The notes under the pieces are model-generated. The model had not been told where the DNA came from. It was given only the letters and a program-made list of their open reading frames with translations, and did no database searches. Source: Phycisphaerae bacterium (GTDB taxonomy: Bacteria; Planctomycetota; Phycisphaerae; SM23-33). Taken from it: a stretch of DNA of 64,000 nt. The translations under genes and the position numbers were made by a program. Where the stretch lies: the NCBI GenBank assembly GCA_030745875.1, contig JASLNT010000083.1, positions 1-64,000 on the forward strand, in the 5' to 3' direction. Below are positions 33,336-42,214 of this stretch, one piece after another. Each line of letters begins with the position of its first letter. The first letter of the stretch is position 1.

Positions 33336-33800
33336 CTATGGATCTGTCAAGACCAGCATCATCGCGATTTCGTCGCAAGCTTCGGATTTGGAACACGCCA
33401 GACACTCTCGCCACACCTTCTCGGGCAGGTCGTGGCGGTCGATTACTTCAAATCCCTGTCGCTGGAAGAAGGCCTGCTCGTACGTCAGCGTAAAGAGCCT
33501 TCTTACGCCCATGCGACGGGCATCTTCAATGGCTGCTGACAGGAGACGTCCGCCGATGCCCTGTCCGACCATGTCGGGAGCGACAGCCAGCGATTTTACT
33601 TCCGCCAAATCGGACCAGAATATGTCCACCGCAACGCATCCGACGATCTGTCCGTTATCATCGCTGGCGACTTGGAATTCTCGCAATGCATTGTAGGCGC
33701 TCTCCATGCTTCTGTGGAGCATGAGACCTCGCTCGGCATAGTAGGTAATCAGCGAGCATATCGCTTCGGCGTCAACGGTTTGTGCATAGCGCAACATCAT
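33336..33800 (-). CDS. GNAT N-acetyltransferase, short N-acetylglutamate-synthase-like
   Basis: A 154-aa GNAT protein. The acetyl-CoA loop is VGQGIGGRLL (78-87). The later LTYEQAFFQRQGFEVIDRHD and LPEKVWRECLACSKSEACDE (Cys133, 136, 142) match the short, amino-acid-kinase-free N-acetylglutamate synthases that make N-acetylglutamate for arginine synthesis. No arg genes flank it, so the assignment rests on sequence pattern alone. The ATG has no ribosome-binding site and sits directly after a TAGAAT -10-like box, suggesting a leaderless transcript. Confidence 0.85.
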   Translation of the reverse strand: MMLRYAQTVDAEAICSLITYYAERGLMLHRSMESAYNALREFQVASDDNGQIVGCVAVDIFWSDLAEVKSLAVAPDMVGQGIGGRLLSAAIEDARRMGVRRLFTLTYEQAFFQRQGFEVIDRHDLPEKVWRECLACSKSEACDEIAMMLVLTDP

Positions 33801-33807
33801 ATCTGAT

Positions 33808-33813
33808 ATTCTA
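33808..33813 (-). promoter_or_regulatory. -10-like box immediately before the GNAT gene
   Basis: On the - strand TAGAAT ends 7 nt before the ATG at 33800, so transcription would start at or one base before the start codon. No good -35 is visible, which lowers confidence. Confidence 0.35.
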
Positions 33814-33859
33814 TATCCGGGCGGTGTCCGTGTGCTGAAAAAAATGGCTCGCCCGGCGT

Positions 33860-35044
33860 TTATTCGGCGCAGGCGTCGCGGACACTTGCAAATGCGTTCA
33901 TTGCCTGGTCGATATCCTCGGTGCTGTGGGCTGCGGATATCTGCACTCGAATGCGGGCCTGGCCCTTGGGCACGACCGGATAGCTGAATCCAATCACGTA
34001 TATCCCCTCCTCCAGCAGCATCGAGGCCATCTTCGTCGCCAGGGCGGCCTGCCCGAGCATGATCGGAACGATCGGATGATCGCCTTGCGGTATATCGAAG
34101 CCTCGCTGGGCCATTCCCGCACGGAAATACTTCGTGTTGGCTTCCAGGCGATCGCGCAGTTCCGTTGATTCAGAGAGGATGTCCAGCACGGCCAGGCTGG
34201 TCGCCGCGATAGCCGGTGCGAGTGTATTGGAAAACAGGTAGGGGCGGCTCCTCTGGCGGAGCAGATCTATGATTTCCTGTCGCCCGGAGGTCAGCCCGCC
34301 CGATGCCCCGCCAAGGGCCTTGCCCAACGTACTGGTTATCACGTCAACGCGTCCCATAACGCCTCTATACTCGTGCGTACCCCGCCCTCGGGCTCCGATG
34401 AAACCCGTCGAATGAGAGTCGTCGACCATTACCGCCGCGTCGTATTTGTCAGCCAGATCGCAAATCGCCTCGAGGTTGGCGATAGTTCCATCCATCGAGA
34501 AAACACCATCAGTGGCGATCATACGCATGCGCGCGCCCGATGCTTCCTTGAGTTTAGCCTCAAGATCGTCCATGTCGCTGGTGGCGAATCTGTATCTTTG
34601 AGCCTTGCACAGGCGCACCCCGTCTATAATGCTGGCGTGGTTCAGTGCGTCTGAGATTATGGCGTCGTCAGGACCCAGGAGAGTTTCGAACAACCCCCCG
34701 TTGGCGTCGAAGCATGAACTGTACAGGATAGTGTCGTCCATACCGAGGAATTCACTCAGCTTGGCCTCGAGTTGCTTGTGCAGTTCCTGCGTTCCGCAGA
34801 TGAACCGCACGCTGGACAAACCGTACCCCCAATGCTCGTAACTGGCCCGGGCCGCTTCGATCACGCGCGGATCGCTGGCCAGTCCCAGGTAGTTGTTCGC
34901 GCAGAAGTTTAATACCTCACGTCCGCCGACCACGGCCACTCGCGCGCCCTGCGGCGTAGACAGTACGCGTTCTTCTTTGTACAGGCCGCCCTGTCTGATT
35001 TCGTTCAGGACGCCTGCGATTACTGTTTTCATTGAATCAAACAT
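33860..35044 (-). CDS. kbl: glycine C-acetyltransferase (2-amino-3-ketobutyrate CoA ligase)
   Basis: A 394-aa PLP enzyme of the alpha-oxoamine synthase family that cleaves 2-amino-3-ketobutyrate with CoA to glycine and acetyl-CoA. Visible are [43 protein letters not shown], and the PLP lysine Lys242 in [10 protein letters not shown]. Length is normal. It lies 29 nt after tdh, which supplies its unstable substrate, so the pair is the two-step threonine-degradation operon. Confidence 0.97.
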   Translation of the reverse strand: MFDSMKTVIAGVLNEIRQGGLYKEERVLSTPQGARVAVVGGREVLNFCANNYLGLASDPRVIEAARASYEHWGYGLSSVRFICGTQELHKQLEAKLSEFLGMDDTILYSSCFDANGGLFETLLGPDDAIISDALNHASIIDGVRLCKAQRYRFATSDMDDLEAKLKEASGARMRMIATDGVFSMDGTIANLEAICDLADKYDAAVMVDDSHSTGFIGARGRGTHEYRGVMGRVDVITSTLGKALGGASGGLTSGRQEIIDLLRQRSRPYLFSNTLAPAIAATSLAVLDILSESTELRDRLEANTKYFRAGMAQRGFDIPQGDHPIVPIMLGQAALATKMASMLLEEGIYVIGFSYPVVPKGQARIRVQISAAHSTEDIDQAMNAFASVRDACAE

Positions 35045-35073
35045 GTTTCATTCCTCTTGCGGTGGTTGGCGGG

Positions 35074-36111
35074 CTACTTCTCGGCCCAGTTGAGCACTAC
35101 TTTTCCTGATTGTCCCGACCGCATGACCTCGAAGCCCTCGGCGAAGTCCGTGTAGTCGAACTGGTGGGTGATTATCGGAGAGATGTCCAGACCGTTCTGG
35201 ATCATGGCGGTCATCTTGTACCACGTTTCGTACATCTCGCGTCCGTAGATGCCCTTGATCGTAAGGCTGTTAAACACCACCAGATCCCAGTTGATCTCTG
35301 TTCTCGGGAGGATGCCCAGAAGCGCAACCTTTCCCCCGTGACACATGTTCGCCAAGAGTTCTTCAAAGGCGTTCGGTACGCCCGACATTTCCATGCCAAC
35401 GTCGAAACCCTCCTTCATGCCCAGTTGTTTCTGTGCGTCGGCGATCGATCCTTTGCTTACGTCCAGTGCTATGGTGACGTCGACTTTGCGAGCGAGTTCC
35501 AGGCGATAGGGGTTCACATCCGTGATAACGATATGCCTTGCTCCGGCATGTCTGGCGATAGCTGCGGCCATGATGCCTATAGGCCCGGCTCCGGTGATCA
35601 GGATGTCCTCTCCGAGCATGTCGAAGCTAAGGGCCGTGTGCGCCGCATTGCCCAGCGGATCGAAACAACTGATGATCTCCAGCGGTATATCCGGATCAGC
35701 CGGCCAGACGTTGGTGACCGGGATACACAGATACTCGGCGAATGCGCCAGGGCGATTCACACCTACGCCGCTGGTGTTGGGGCACAGGTGGCGCCGTCCG
35801 GCAAGACAGTTGCGGCATCGTCCGCAGACCAAGTGGCCTTCACCGCTGACCAGGTCGCCGGGCTGGTAGTCATGCACATTGTTTCCGAACGCCTCGATAA
35901 CGCCGACGAATTCGTGACCTACGTGCATTGGTATGGGTATGGTCTTTGCAGCCCATTCGTCCCAATTCCAGATATGTACGTCCGTACCGCAGATACTCGT
36001 GCGGAGAATTCGGATCAGCACGTCATTGGGCCCTACCTCGGGCACGGGAACCTCTTCGAGCCACAGCCCCTCAGTCGGGCGAGCTTTTACTAACGCCTTC
36101 ATCATCTTCAT
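35074..36111 (-). CDS. tdh: L-threonine 3-dehydrogenase
   Basis: A 345-aa zinc-dependent medium-chain dehydrogenase oxidising L-threonine to 2-amino-3-ketobutyrate with NAD. Catalytic zinc ligands Cys41 (SICGTD), His66 and Glu67 (HVGHEFVG) are present. The structural zinc cysteines are Cys96, 99, 102 and 110 ([15 protein letters not shown]). The Rossmann motif is [15 protein letters not shown] lies 7 nt before the ATG, with a promoter and leader hairpin upstream. It is first in the tdh-kbl operon. Confidence 0.97.
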   Translation of the reverse strand: MKMMKALVKARPTEGLWLEEVPVPEVGPNDVLIRILRTSICGTDVHIWNWDEWAAKTIPIPMHVGHEFVGVIEAFGNNVHDYQPGDLVSGEGHLVCGRCRNCLAGRRHLCPNTSGVGVNRPGAFAEYLCIPVTNVWPADPDIPLEIISCFDPLGNAAHTALSFDMLGEDILITGAGPIGIMAAAIARHAGARHIVITDVNPYRLELARKVDVTIALDVSKGSIADAQKQLGMKEGFDVGMEMSGVPNAFEELLANMCHGGKVALLGILPRTEINWDLVVFNSLTIKGIYGREMYETWYKMTAMIQNGLDISPIITHQFDYTDFAEGFEVMRSGQSGKVVLNWAEK

Positions 36112-36125
36112 TGAACATCTCCTGT

Positions 36126-36148
36126 CCGGCTGTTTTCACTGCAGCCGG
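36126..36148 (-). other. hairpin in the tdh leader
   Basis: Perfect 7-bp arms CCGGCTG (36126-36132) and CAGCCGG (36142-36148) with a 9-nt loop lie between the predicted tdh transcription start and its ribosome-binding site. It could be an operator or RNA hairpin affecting translation. Confidence 0.4.
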
Positions 36149-36161
36149 GGGTATTTGGGCC

Positions 36162-36189
36162 ATCTTATCACCAACTGACGATTCTGCAA
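36162..36189 (-). promoter_or_regulatory. tdh-kbl promoter
   Basis: On the - strand TTGCAG (36184-36189) and TAAGAT (36162-36167) are 16 nt apart, about 50 nt before the tdh start. The same -35 box and spacing occur in the rpsP promoter. Confidence 0.55.
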
Positions 36190-36303
36190 GTTACTATTGG
36201 ATGGCAATATCAGTTACGATGGCGGTTTGGTTATTCCCGATTGAAAAGGTGTATATTCTGCGGGTTCTTGTGAGCAATTGGGGGTGCGACAAATAATTTT
36301 CCA

Positions 36304-36332
36304 TTGGCCAACCAGCGGCTTGCGCATATACT
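36304..36332 (+). promoter_or_regulatory. pgl promoter, apparently leaderless
   Basis: TTGGCC (36304-36309) and TATACT (36327-36332) are 17 nt apart. Initiation about 7 nt downstream falls at 36339-36340, directly before ATG 36341. No ribosome-binding site precedes that ATG. Confidence 0.45.
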
Positions 36333-36340
36333 AATGTTTG

Positions 36341-37108
36341 ATGTCGGAATCGCAATATCCAACAAGGGTTGTAGTCGAGCAGACTGCACAAGGGGCAACA
36401 GAATTTGTGGCGGATCTGGTGCGCAAGATCATCTGTGACTCTGTTGACAGGAACGGTTCGTGTAAGATTGCGTTGGCGGGCGGGACTACTCCCCATGCAC
36501 TTTATAAGCAGTTGGCCCGAGAGGGCGTCAGCAGCGATGTGCCATGGCAGGAAGTGGATGTGTTTTTTGGTGATGAGCGAGATGTTCCGCACGATCATGT
36601 GGAGAGCAACTTCCGTATGGCCCAGCGTGCGTTGCTGGATCACGTACCGGTGAGTCCCGGGCGCGTTAATCCCATGCCCGCCGACAGCGACGACCTGCAC
36701 GGTGCGGCCGAGCGATACGAACAGCTTATTCGGGAGAGAGTGCCCACGCTTCCCGACGGGATCCCCAGTTTCGATCTGATTCTACTGGGCATGGGCGGGG
36801 ACGGACACACCGCCAGCCTGTTCCCTTTTACCGATGCTCTTGCTGAAAGAGAGCGGTTGGTTGTTTCGCACTTCGTTCCGGTTTTGGGGCGAAGAAGAAT
36901 GACGTTCACGTTTCCGCTGATAAACGCTGCCCGGAATATCGTGGCGTTGGTGACGGGCGCCGACAAGGCTGAAGCCATTTCAATTATCTTGGGCGATGAC
37001 GAAGAACTGCGAGCGGACCTGCCGTTTTCCATGATCCGGCCGACTTCAGGGGAGTTCCGCCTTGTGATGGACATCAACGCGTCGCGACTAGTGGAAAAAC
37101 ACGCATGA
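36341..37108 (+). CDS. pgl: 6-phosphogluconolactonase
   Basis: A 255-aa DevB-type lactonase that hydrolyses 6-phosphoglucono-delta-lactone in the oxidative pentose phosphate pathway. Family motifs are LAGGTTPHALYKQL, VDVFFGDERDVP with following SNFRMAQRALL, LILLGMGGDGHTASLFP and the late VTGADKAEAI. ATG 36341 is chosen; TTG 36338 adds one residue. It is the only + gene between 21.5 and 52 kb and has its own promoter. Zwf and Gnd are not in the window. Confidence 0.95.
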   Translation: MSESQYPTRVVVEQTAQGATEFVADLVRKIICDSVDRNGSCKIALAGGTTPHALYKQLAREGVSSDVPWQEVDVFFGDERDVPHDHVESNFRMAQRALLDHVPVSPGRVNPMPADSDDLHGAAERYEQLIRERVPTLPDGIPSFDLILLGMGGDGHTASLFPFTDALAERERLVVSHFVPVLGRRRMTFTFPLINAARNIVALVTGADKAEAISIILGDDEELRADLPFSMIRPTSGEFRLVMDINASRLVEKHA

Positions 37109-37118
37109 TCGGCGCCTG

Positions 37119-38162
37119 CTAATCGGCGGCGTCATTTTTTCGCATCGCCAGCGCTCCGGTCGGACAAGCCTCCACGCATCGTGCCCCCGCTTTCTGAAGC
37201 GCTTGGGAAACATCTCTGTCCAACGCCGGCGCCACCTGGACGCCGAAGCCTCTGCCCACGAACGACAGTGCGTACTCTTCACCCTCCTGTGCGGTGATTC
37301 GCACACACAGACCGCAGCAGATGCACTTGCCCGGTTCGTAGATAACGTCGGGATGTTCGAGATTCTGCATGAATTCGCGGCGTTCGGTTCGGAAGTGTGC
37401 AGGTTTGGCTTGGTAGGCTTCGCTGTAGTCGCGGAGTCTGCAGTTGTCGGCTTTTCGGCAGTCGCAGTGCATGCAGCGTTCGGCTTCGGCGGCGGCTTCA
37501 GCGGGGGTGTATCCGGTGCTCGGATCTGCGGGGATTACTTGAGGATCAGGTGATATGCCCACCATGAAGCGCTCCAGTTCCGTTTCGGACAACTTGCCTA
37601 TGTGCACCGAGAAGCGGTGGGCCGCCGGGGCTTGGCTTGCCGTTTCGAGGTCGCCGGCGTGGGCTGCGACATATTTCAGCAGCAGGTCTATCGCGACGGG
37701 CTCATCCTGCCGTGCGCGGCGACACGCTCGCCGCGGTTTTGTCCCGTCAATGTCCGCCAGGCTTCCGGTAAGCAGCCCGGCTGCTGCGGCTGGATCGCCT
37801 GCGGCGATATGACGGATCACTGCGGGGATGTTCGCCTTGTTGGGATCGGCCATCTGGCAGGGGGCGATGCAGTCTCCAACATGGTCGCTGAGAAGCAGTT
37901 CGAGATTAGTCCGCCGCGCGACTTTCACCGCATCGCTGCTGGCGTCGATCCGCATGCCCTCGGCGACCAGGGTTGCGCATGCGGGTACGAGATTCTCGCG
38001 TCCGTCTACGGCGACTACGCAGACCATACACGATGTGCACGCCGGCACGTCGGGCAGAGAGCACATTGTGGGAATCTCGATCGCCAACTCGGCTGCGGCG
38101 TCTACTATGGTGGCGCCGTTGCGGACTTCGATCTCTCGGTTGTCTATGATCAGTTTCGGCAT
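37119..38162 (-). CDS. NuoG/GltD-like iron-sulfur subunit
   Basis: A 347-aa cytoplasmic Fe-S protein, last gene of the redox operon. The N terminus is a 2Fe-2S domain with the NuoG spacing Cys34-x10-Cys45-x2-Cys48-x13-Cys62, plus an extra Cys42. His94-x3-Cys98-x3-Cys102 (HVGDCIAPCQ) resembles both the NuoG His-Cys motif and the GltD-type APCQ motif, but lacks further cysteines. CMHCDCRKADNC (230-241) and two ferredoxin half motifs (CICCGLCVRI at 280-289, CVEACPTGAL at 329-338) follow. There is no hydrogenase H-cluster or molybdopterin domain. It starts 3 nt after the NuoE-NuoF fusion and likely accepts its electrons. Confidence 0.85.
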   Translation of the reverse strand: MPKLIIDNREIEVRNGATIVDAAAELAIEIPTMCSLPDVPACTSCMVCVVAVDGRENLVPACATLVAEGMRIDASSDAVKVARRTNLELLLSDHVGDCIAPCQMADPNKANIPAVIRHIAAGDPAAAAGLLTGSLADIDGTKPRRACRRARQDEPVAIDLLLKYVAAHAGDLETASQAPAAHRFSVHIGKLSETELERFMVGISPDPQVIPADPSTGYTPAEAAAEAERCMHCDCRKADNCRLRDYSEAYQAKPAHFRTERREFMQNLEHPDVIYEPGKCICCGLCVRITAQEGEEYALSFVGRGFGVQVAPALDRDVSQALQKAGARCVEACPTGALAMRKNDAAD

Positions 38163-38165
38163 GAC

Positions 38166-40520
38166 TTAGTCAATTCGTACTGCGTTTTCGGGGCAGATGG
38201 CTTTGCACGCATTGCAGCGGGTGCATTTTTCGGGATCTATCTCGTGTTTTCGGTAGGGTGTCATTCCAATTGCGTCCGACGGGCACTGCTGGGCGCACAA
38301 TGTGCATCCGATGCAATCGTCAGTGATCGAATAAGTTATTAGGGCCTTGCATCGTCCGGCGGGGCAGCGGCCCTCAAGATGCGCTTCGTATTCCTGGCGG
38401 AAATATTCCAGCGTCGACAGCACGGGGTTTGGCGCGGTCTTGCCCAGTCCGCAGAGGCTGCTCTTCTTCACGCTCCGGGCCAATTCCTCCAGGCGTTCGA
38501 GGTCTCCGTTGCGTCCGTGACCTTCGCACAGTCGGGTCAGGATATCGAGCATGCGGCGCGTTCCGATACGGCAGGGGGTGCACCGTCCGCACGACTGGTC
38601 CTGCGTGAACTCGAGGAAGTACCGCGTGATGTCGACCATGCAGTCCGAATTGTCGAGCACTACAAGTCCGCCGGAACCCATCATTGCGCCCACGCTTGTC
38701 AGGGCTTCGAAATCTACGGTCGTGTCGCTGAGCGTGCCCGGTACGCATCCGCCCGACGGACCGCCTATCTGGACGGCTTTGAATGTATTATCGCCCGCGA
38801 TGCCTCCGCCGATTTCATCGACTATTTCACCTATGGTTATGCCCATCGGCACTTCGATCAGCCCGCCCCGGGCGATCTTGCCCGCCAGCGAGAACACTTT
38901 TGTGCCCTTGGACGTCTCGGTGCCCATTTCGGCGAACGCGTCGGCCCCGTTGCGGATGATCCAGGGCACGGTGGCGAACGTTTCTGTGTTGTTGACGAGC
39001 GTGGGCTTGTCCCACAGACCGCTCTGGGCCGGGAAGGGCGGTCTGAGCACGGGCATGCCTCGCTTGCCCTCGATAGAAGCCAGCAACGCGGTCTCCTCAC
39101 CACAGACGAACGCTCCGGCGCCTTCCATTATCTTCAGGCTCAAGCTATGTCCGCTACCGAGAATGTCTTCGCCCAGCAGACCGCGCTCCATGCATGTGTC
39201 GATCGCCTGCTTCACGCGACGCACAGCCAGCGGATACTCCGCCCGAATATATAGATACCCCTCGTGGGCTCCGACCGTTCGTGAGGCGATTACCATTCCC
39301 TCAATCACTCGATACGGATACGATTCGAGAATCATCCGGTCCATGAACGCGCCCGGGTCGCCCTCGTCACCGTTGCAGACAATGTACTTGGTCGGGTTGT
39401 CCGTCTCGGCCACCAGTCGCCACTTCACTCCGGTGGGGAATCCGGCTCCGCCTCGACCGCGCAGTCCGCTGGCGATCACGGCGTCGATGGTCTCGGCGGG
39501 ATCGGCTTTGGCGAGAATCTGCTTCATCGCGTCGAAACCGCCGTGAGCGATATACTCTTCGATGTCCACCGGATTGATGTATCCGCAGCACTCGGTGGCG
39601 ATGTGTTTCTGTCGAGACAGGAAGTCGGTGACAGGCTTGTCGCGGGGATCTATGTACCTGCGATCCGCTGCGCCCCAGCCCTGATCGGTAAGCAGACTGT
39701 CCACACCATGACGGAGCGTTGCGGTAAGTCTTCCGAATATCCCGGTGGGCTTTATGTGTTTGCGGACGATCGCTTCGGCGTCCTGGGGATCGACTCTGTC
39801 GTACAAGTGCGATGTATTGTCGGGAGTTACTAACTCCACAAGCGGAGTCCGGTGACACATGCCGATGCACCCGACGGGCTTTATGACCGCTTTGGCGTGG
39901 TTTCTTTCGACCGCGTCGCTCATAGCGCGGTATATCTTTTCGCTGCCGCTGGCCACACAGCACGACCCCAGACCGATACGCACCTCCGTCATATCGTTGG
40001 CGACATCGATCCCGATCCCCGAACCGATTTCAGCCGGGTGTTTGTCCGCGGCCGCAAGGAAGTCCTGCAGCATCTTGGGGATGGTGTCGGTTGTGAGATG
40101 TCCGTAAGTCAGGTGATCGATCTGCACGGCCGGGGCGAGCGTGCAGCAGCCCAGACATGCGACTTTCTGCACGGTGAAAAGTTCGTCGGCGTCTGTGTCC
40201 TCACCGTCTGTCAGACCCAGGTGACGATCGAGCGCGTCGTGTATGTCCTGGGCTCCTTTCACGTGACACGCCGTTCCGTGGCATACGCCGATCATATGCT
40301 TGCCCACGGGCTTGTGGCGGAATTGAGTGTAGAAGGTCGATACGCCCGTGACCTGGGCGGGTGTGATGTCGGTGTTGTTGCAGAGGTATTCAAGTGCTTC
40401 GGGAGGCAGGTAGCGGTAGTGGGTCTGGATCGCCTGAAGAATAGCAATCACCGAGTCGGGACCACGCCCGATGCTCCCAATCGCTTCGTCCACGAATTTC
40501 AGGTCAACGTCCTGGCTCAC
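38166..40520 (-). CDS. fused NuoE-NuoF-type NAD(P)H-oxidising flavoprotein
   Basis: A 784-aa fusion. Residues 1-160 are a NuoE thioredoxin-like 2Fe-2S domain (Cys80, Cys85, Cys122, Cys126). Residues 175-260 hold a second thioredoxin-like 2Fe-2S domain (Cys187/188, 218, 222). Residues about 300-700 are NuoF: GRGGAGFPTG (355-364) for FMN and NADH, GDEGDPGAFMDR, and CGRCTPCRIGTRRM for 4Fe-4S. Two ferredoxin motifs (CIGCTLCAQQCP, CTRCNACKAICP) end it. This is the domain order of HydB/HndC subunits of NADH-linked hydrogenases with HydC/HndA fused, yet no hydrogenase is nearby. Its start overlaps the upstream propeller gene by 4 nt. Confidence 0.9.
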   Translation of the reverse strand: MSQDVDLKFVDEAIGSIGRGPDSVIAILQAIQTHYRYLPPEALEYLCNNTDITPAQVTGVSTFYTQFRHKPVGKHMIGVCHGTACHVKGAQDIHDALDRHLGLTDGEDTDADELFTVQKVACLGCCTLAPAVQIDHLTYGHLTTDTIPKMLQDFLAAADKHPAEIGSGIGIDVANDMTEVRIGLGSCCVASGSEKIYRAMSDAVERNHAKAVIKPVGCIGMCHRTPLVELVTPDNTSHLYDRVDPQDAEAIVRKHIKPTGIFGRLTATLRHGVDSLLTDQGWGAADRRYIDPRDKPVTDFLSRQKHIATECCGYINPVDIEEYIAHGGFDAMKQILAKADPAETIDAVIASGLRGRGGAGFPTGVKWRLVAETDNPTKYIVCNGDEGDPGAFMDRMILESYPYRVIEGMVIASRTVGAHEGYLYIRAEYPLAVRRVKQAIDTCMERGLLGEDILGSGHSLSLKIMEGAGAFVCGEETALLASIEGKRGMPVLRPPFPAQSGLWDKPTLVNNTETFATVPWIIRNGADAFAEMGTETSKGTKVFSLAGKIARGGLIEVPMGITIGEIVDEIGGGIAGDNTFKAVQIGGPSGGCVPGTLSDTTVDFEALTSVGAMMGSGGLVVLDNSDCMVDITRYFLEFTQDQSCGRCTPCRIGTRRMLDILTRLCEGHGRNGDLERLEELARSVKKSSLCGLGKTAPNPVLSTLEYFRQEYEAHLEGRCPAGRCKALITYSITDDCIGCTLCAQQCPSDAIGMTPYRKHEIDPEKCTRCNACKAICPENAVRID

Positions 40521-42214
40521 TTGGTTTGTTCCTCAATGCAGTACAGATGCGTCTTGCCCCGAATGTACATCCTGCCCTCGGCAAACGCGGGAGACGTATC
40601 GCAAGCCTCTCCGAGGTCTGCTTTGCCCAGTTCCTTCAACTCGCGTCCCGTTCCCACGATATAGACCTTGCCTTTGCGACTGATCAGGTATATTCGATCG
40701 CCCGCCATTGCAGGCGACGCATAGAATGAAGCCTCGAAATCCTTGTGCCACAATCGCTTGCCAGTCTTGACGTCCAGGCACGAGAACTCGCCCTCAGACA
40801 TCATCCAAACCAGCTTTCCATCGGACAGCGGGCTGCACGTGTCGGGCAGAGATTCATCGAACTCCCACTCGACGTGCGTCTTGGTGACGTCGCCCTTGCC
40901 GTTGGGGCGGATGGCGGCGATTTTCGATGAGACGTTCGTTGCGAACACCAGTCCGGCTGCGTATATGGGCGATGGCCCGCCGTCACCGTCCAGGCAGTCG
41001 ACTCTCCAGATTTCCTTACCGTCTGCGGGATTGTAGGAGATGACAAATGGGTTGGCGCACGTGATGAGTTGATCTCCGGATTCGACCGGTGCGATAATTG
41101 GTGTCGGCCAGGACGAGCCGACGGGTCTTTTTGTCCGCCACAACTCCTCGCCCGTATCCGCATTCAAGCCGATCAGAACGCTGAGTTTGTCGTCTATATC
41201 ACCCTGGTCCAATTGTATTATCAGGTTCTTCTTCCAGAGCACAGGCGAGGACGCGTGTCCGTAGAAGTTGTCCGGCGTACCGATGTGTTTCCGCCATACG
41301 ATTTTTCCGAATACGTCCAGGCACGCCACGTCACCGTTGGCGAACATGACGAATATTCTGCTGTTTTCGGTGTCGATCACGGGCGTGGGTGCTGCGTATG
41401 TCGTATCGTCCTCCATCACGCCTTCGGGCACTTTCTGGCTCTTTTCCTTGTCTCCGGTGATCGATTTACGCCAGGTGATCTTGCCGGAAAGAGCGTCGAA
41501 ACAATAGACTTCGCGCGTCTTCTTGTTAGCTCCGGTAAGGAATACGCTGTTGTCCCATATGGCGGGGGAACTCTGCCCGTTAAGCGGTACGACCACTTTC
41601 CATGCGATGTTCACCCCTTCGACACCATCGAATGTCAGAGGTACGTCGGTGTAGGGCGATATCCCGCTGGCGCCAGGACCGCGGAAGCCCGGCCAGAGCC
41701 CTTTGGCTTGCGATCGAGTGGAGACTTTTCTGGTGAGTATCGGCACGGCCAGTGCGGTCGCCGTTAAAGCTATCGCAATCAAACCAATGCCAACACGCCC
41801 CAGGAGTCCGGAAAGCATGTCGTTGCCGCCTCTGGAGGCTCCTGTAGGCATCGGCGGCTTCTTGCGGGCGGAAATCGCCAATGCGGCGGATCCGGCGAAC
41901 AGGCTCGCTCCGACCAGAAGCAGCCACACTCCCGTCCTCAGTATCCTCCAGGTCCTGAAGAATTCCTTGCGGAGTGCGAGGTCCTCACGGCGGAGTTCAT
42001 CGATGATCGTCTGCGAAGTGGAATCGGCCGCCAACTCGTTGCGAAGCTGTTCCAGTCTCGGGTGGTTTGTTGGGTTGGAAGCTGCATTAATCCGCCATGA
42101 TCTGGCCAGCACGACCGCGACAAACAGCGTGAATGCTCCCGTTACTATGGCCGTTCCCAATGTAGCTCGCCGCCACATCACCGAGCTACTGCTGTTTGAT
42201 GCTGTGCGGTCCAT
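40517..42214 (-). CDS. membrane-anchored PQQ-like beta-propeller protein
   Basis: A 565-aa protein. ATG 42214 overlaps the upstream stop as TGATG, so I prefer it to the longer open frame. Three membrane helices (about residues 15-38, 88-112 and 138-160) precede an extracytoplasmic propeller. This opens LWPGFRGPGASGISPYTDVP and contains CFDALSGKITWRK, CLDVFGKIVWRK, LNADTGEELWRT, YNPADGKEIWRV and CLDVKTGKRLWHK. The blade motifs resemble quinoproteins; no PQQ-specific residues were verified. Translation is coupled on both sides, to the polyferredoxin and to the NuoE-NuoF fusion. Confidence 0.87.
   Translation of the reverse strand: MDRTASNSSSSVMWRRATLGTAIVTGAFTLFVAVVLARSWRINAASNPTNHPRLEQLRNELAADSTSQTIIDELRREDLALRKEFFRTWRILRTGVWLLLVGASLFAGSAALAISARKKPPMPTGASRGGNDMLSGLLGRVGIGLIAIALTATALAVPILTRKVSTRSQAKGLWPGFRGPGASGISPYTDVPLTFDGVEGVNIAWKVVVPLNGQSSPAIWDNSVFLTGANKKTREVYCFDALSGKITWRKSITGDKEKSQKVPEGVMEDDTTYAAPTPVIDTENSRIFVMFANGDVACLDVFGKIVWRKHIGTPDNFYGHASSPVLWKKNLIIQLDQGDIDDKLSVLIGLNADTGEELWRTKRPVGSSWPTPIIAPVESGDQLITCANPFVISYNPADGKEIWRVDCLDGDGGPSPIYAAGLVFATNVSSKIAAIRPNGKGDVTKTHVEWEFDESLPDTCSPLSDGKLVWMMSEGEFSCLDVKTGKRLWHKDFEASFYASPAMAGDRIYLISRKGKVYIVGTGRELKELGKADLGEACDTSPAFAEGRMYIRGKTHLYCIEEQTK

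Noticed and set aside
35110..36093. 327-aa + strand open frame opposite tdh
   Set aside because: Exactly antisense to a gene with all zinc and NAD motifs of threonine dehydrogenase; its translation has no recognisable features.
38379..39546. Two long + strand open frames opposite the NuoE-NuoF fusion
   Set aside because: Shadows caused by the GC-rich third positions of the flavoprotein gene.
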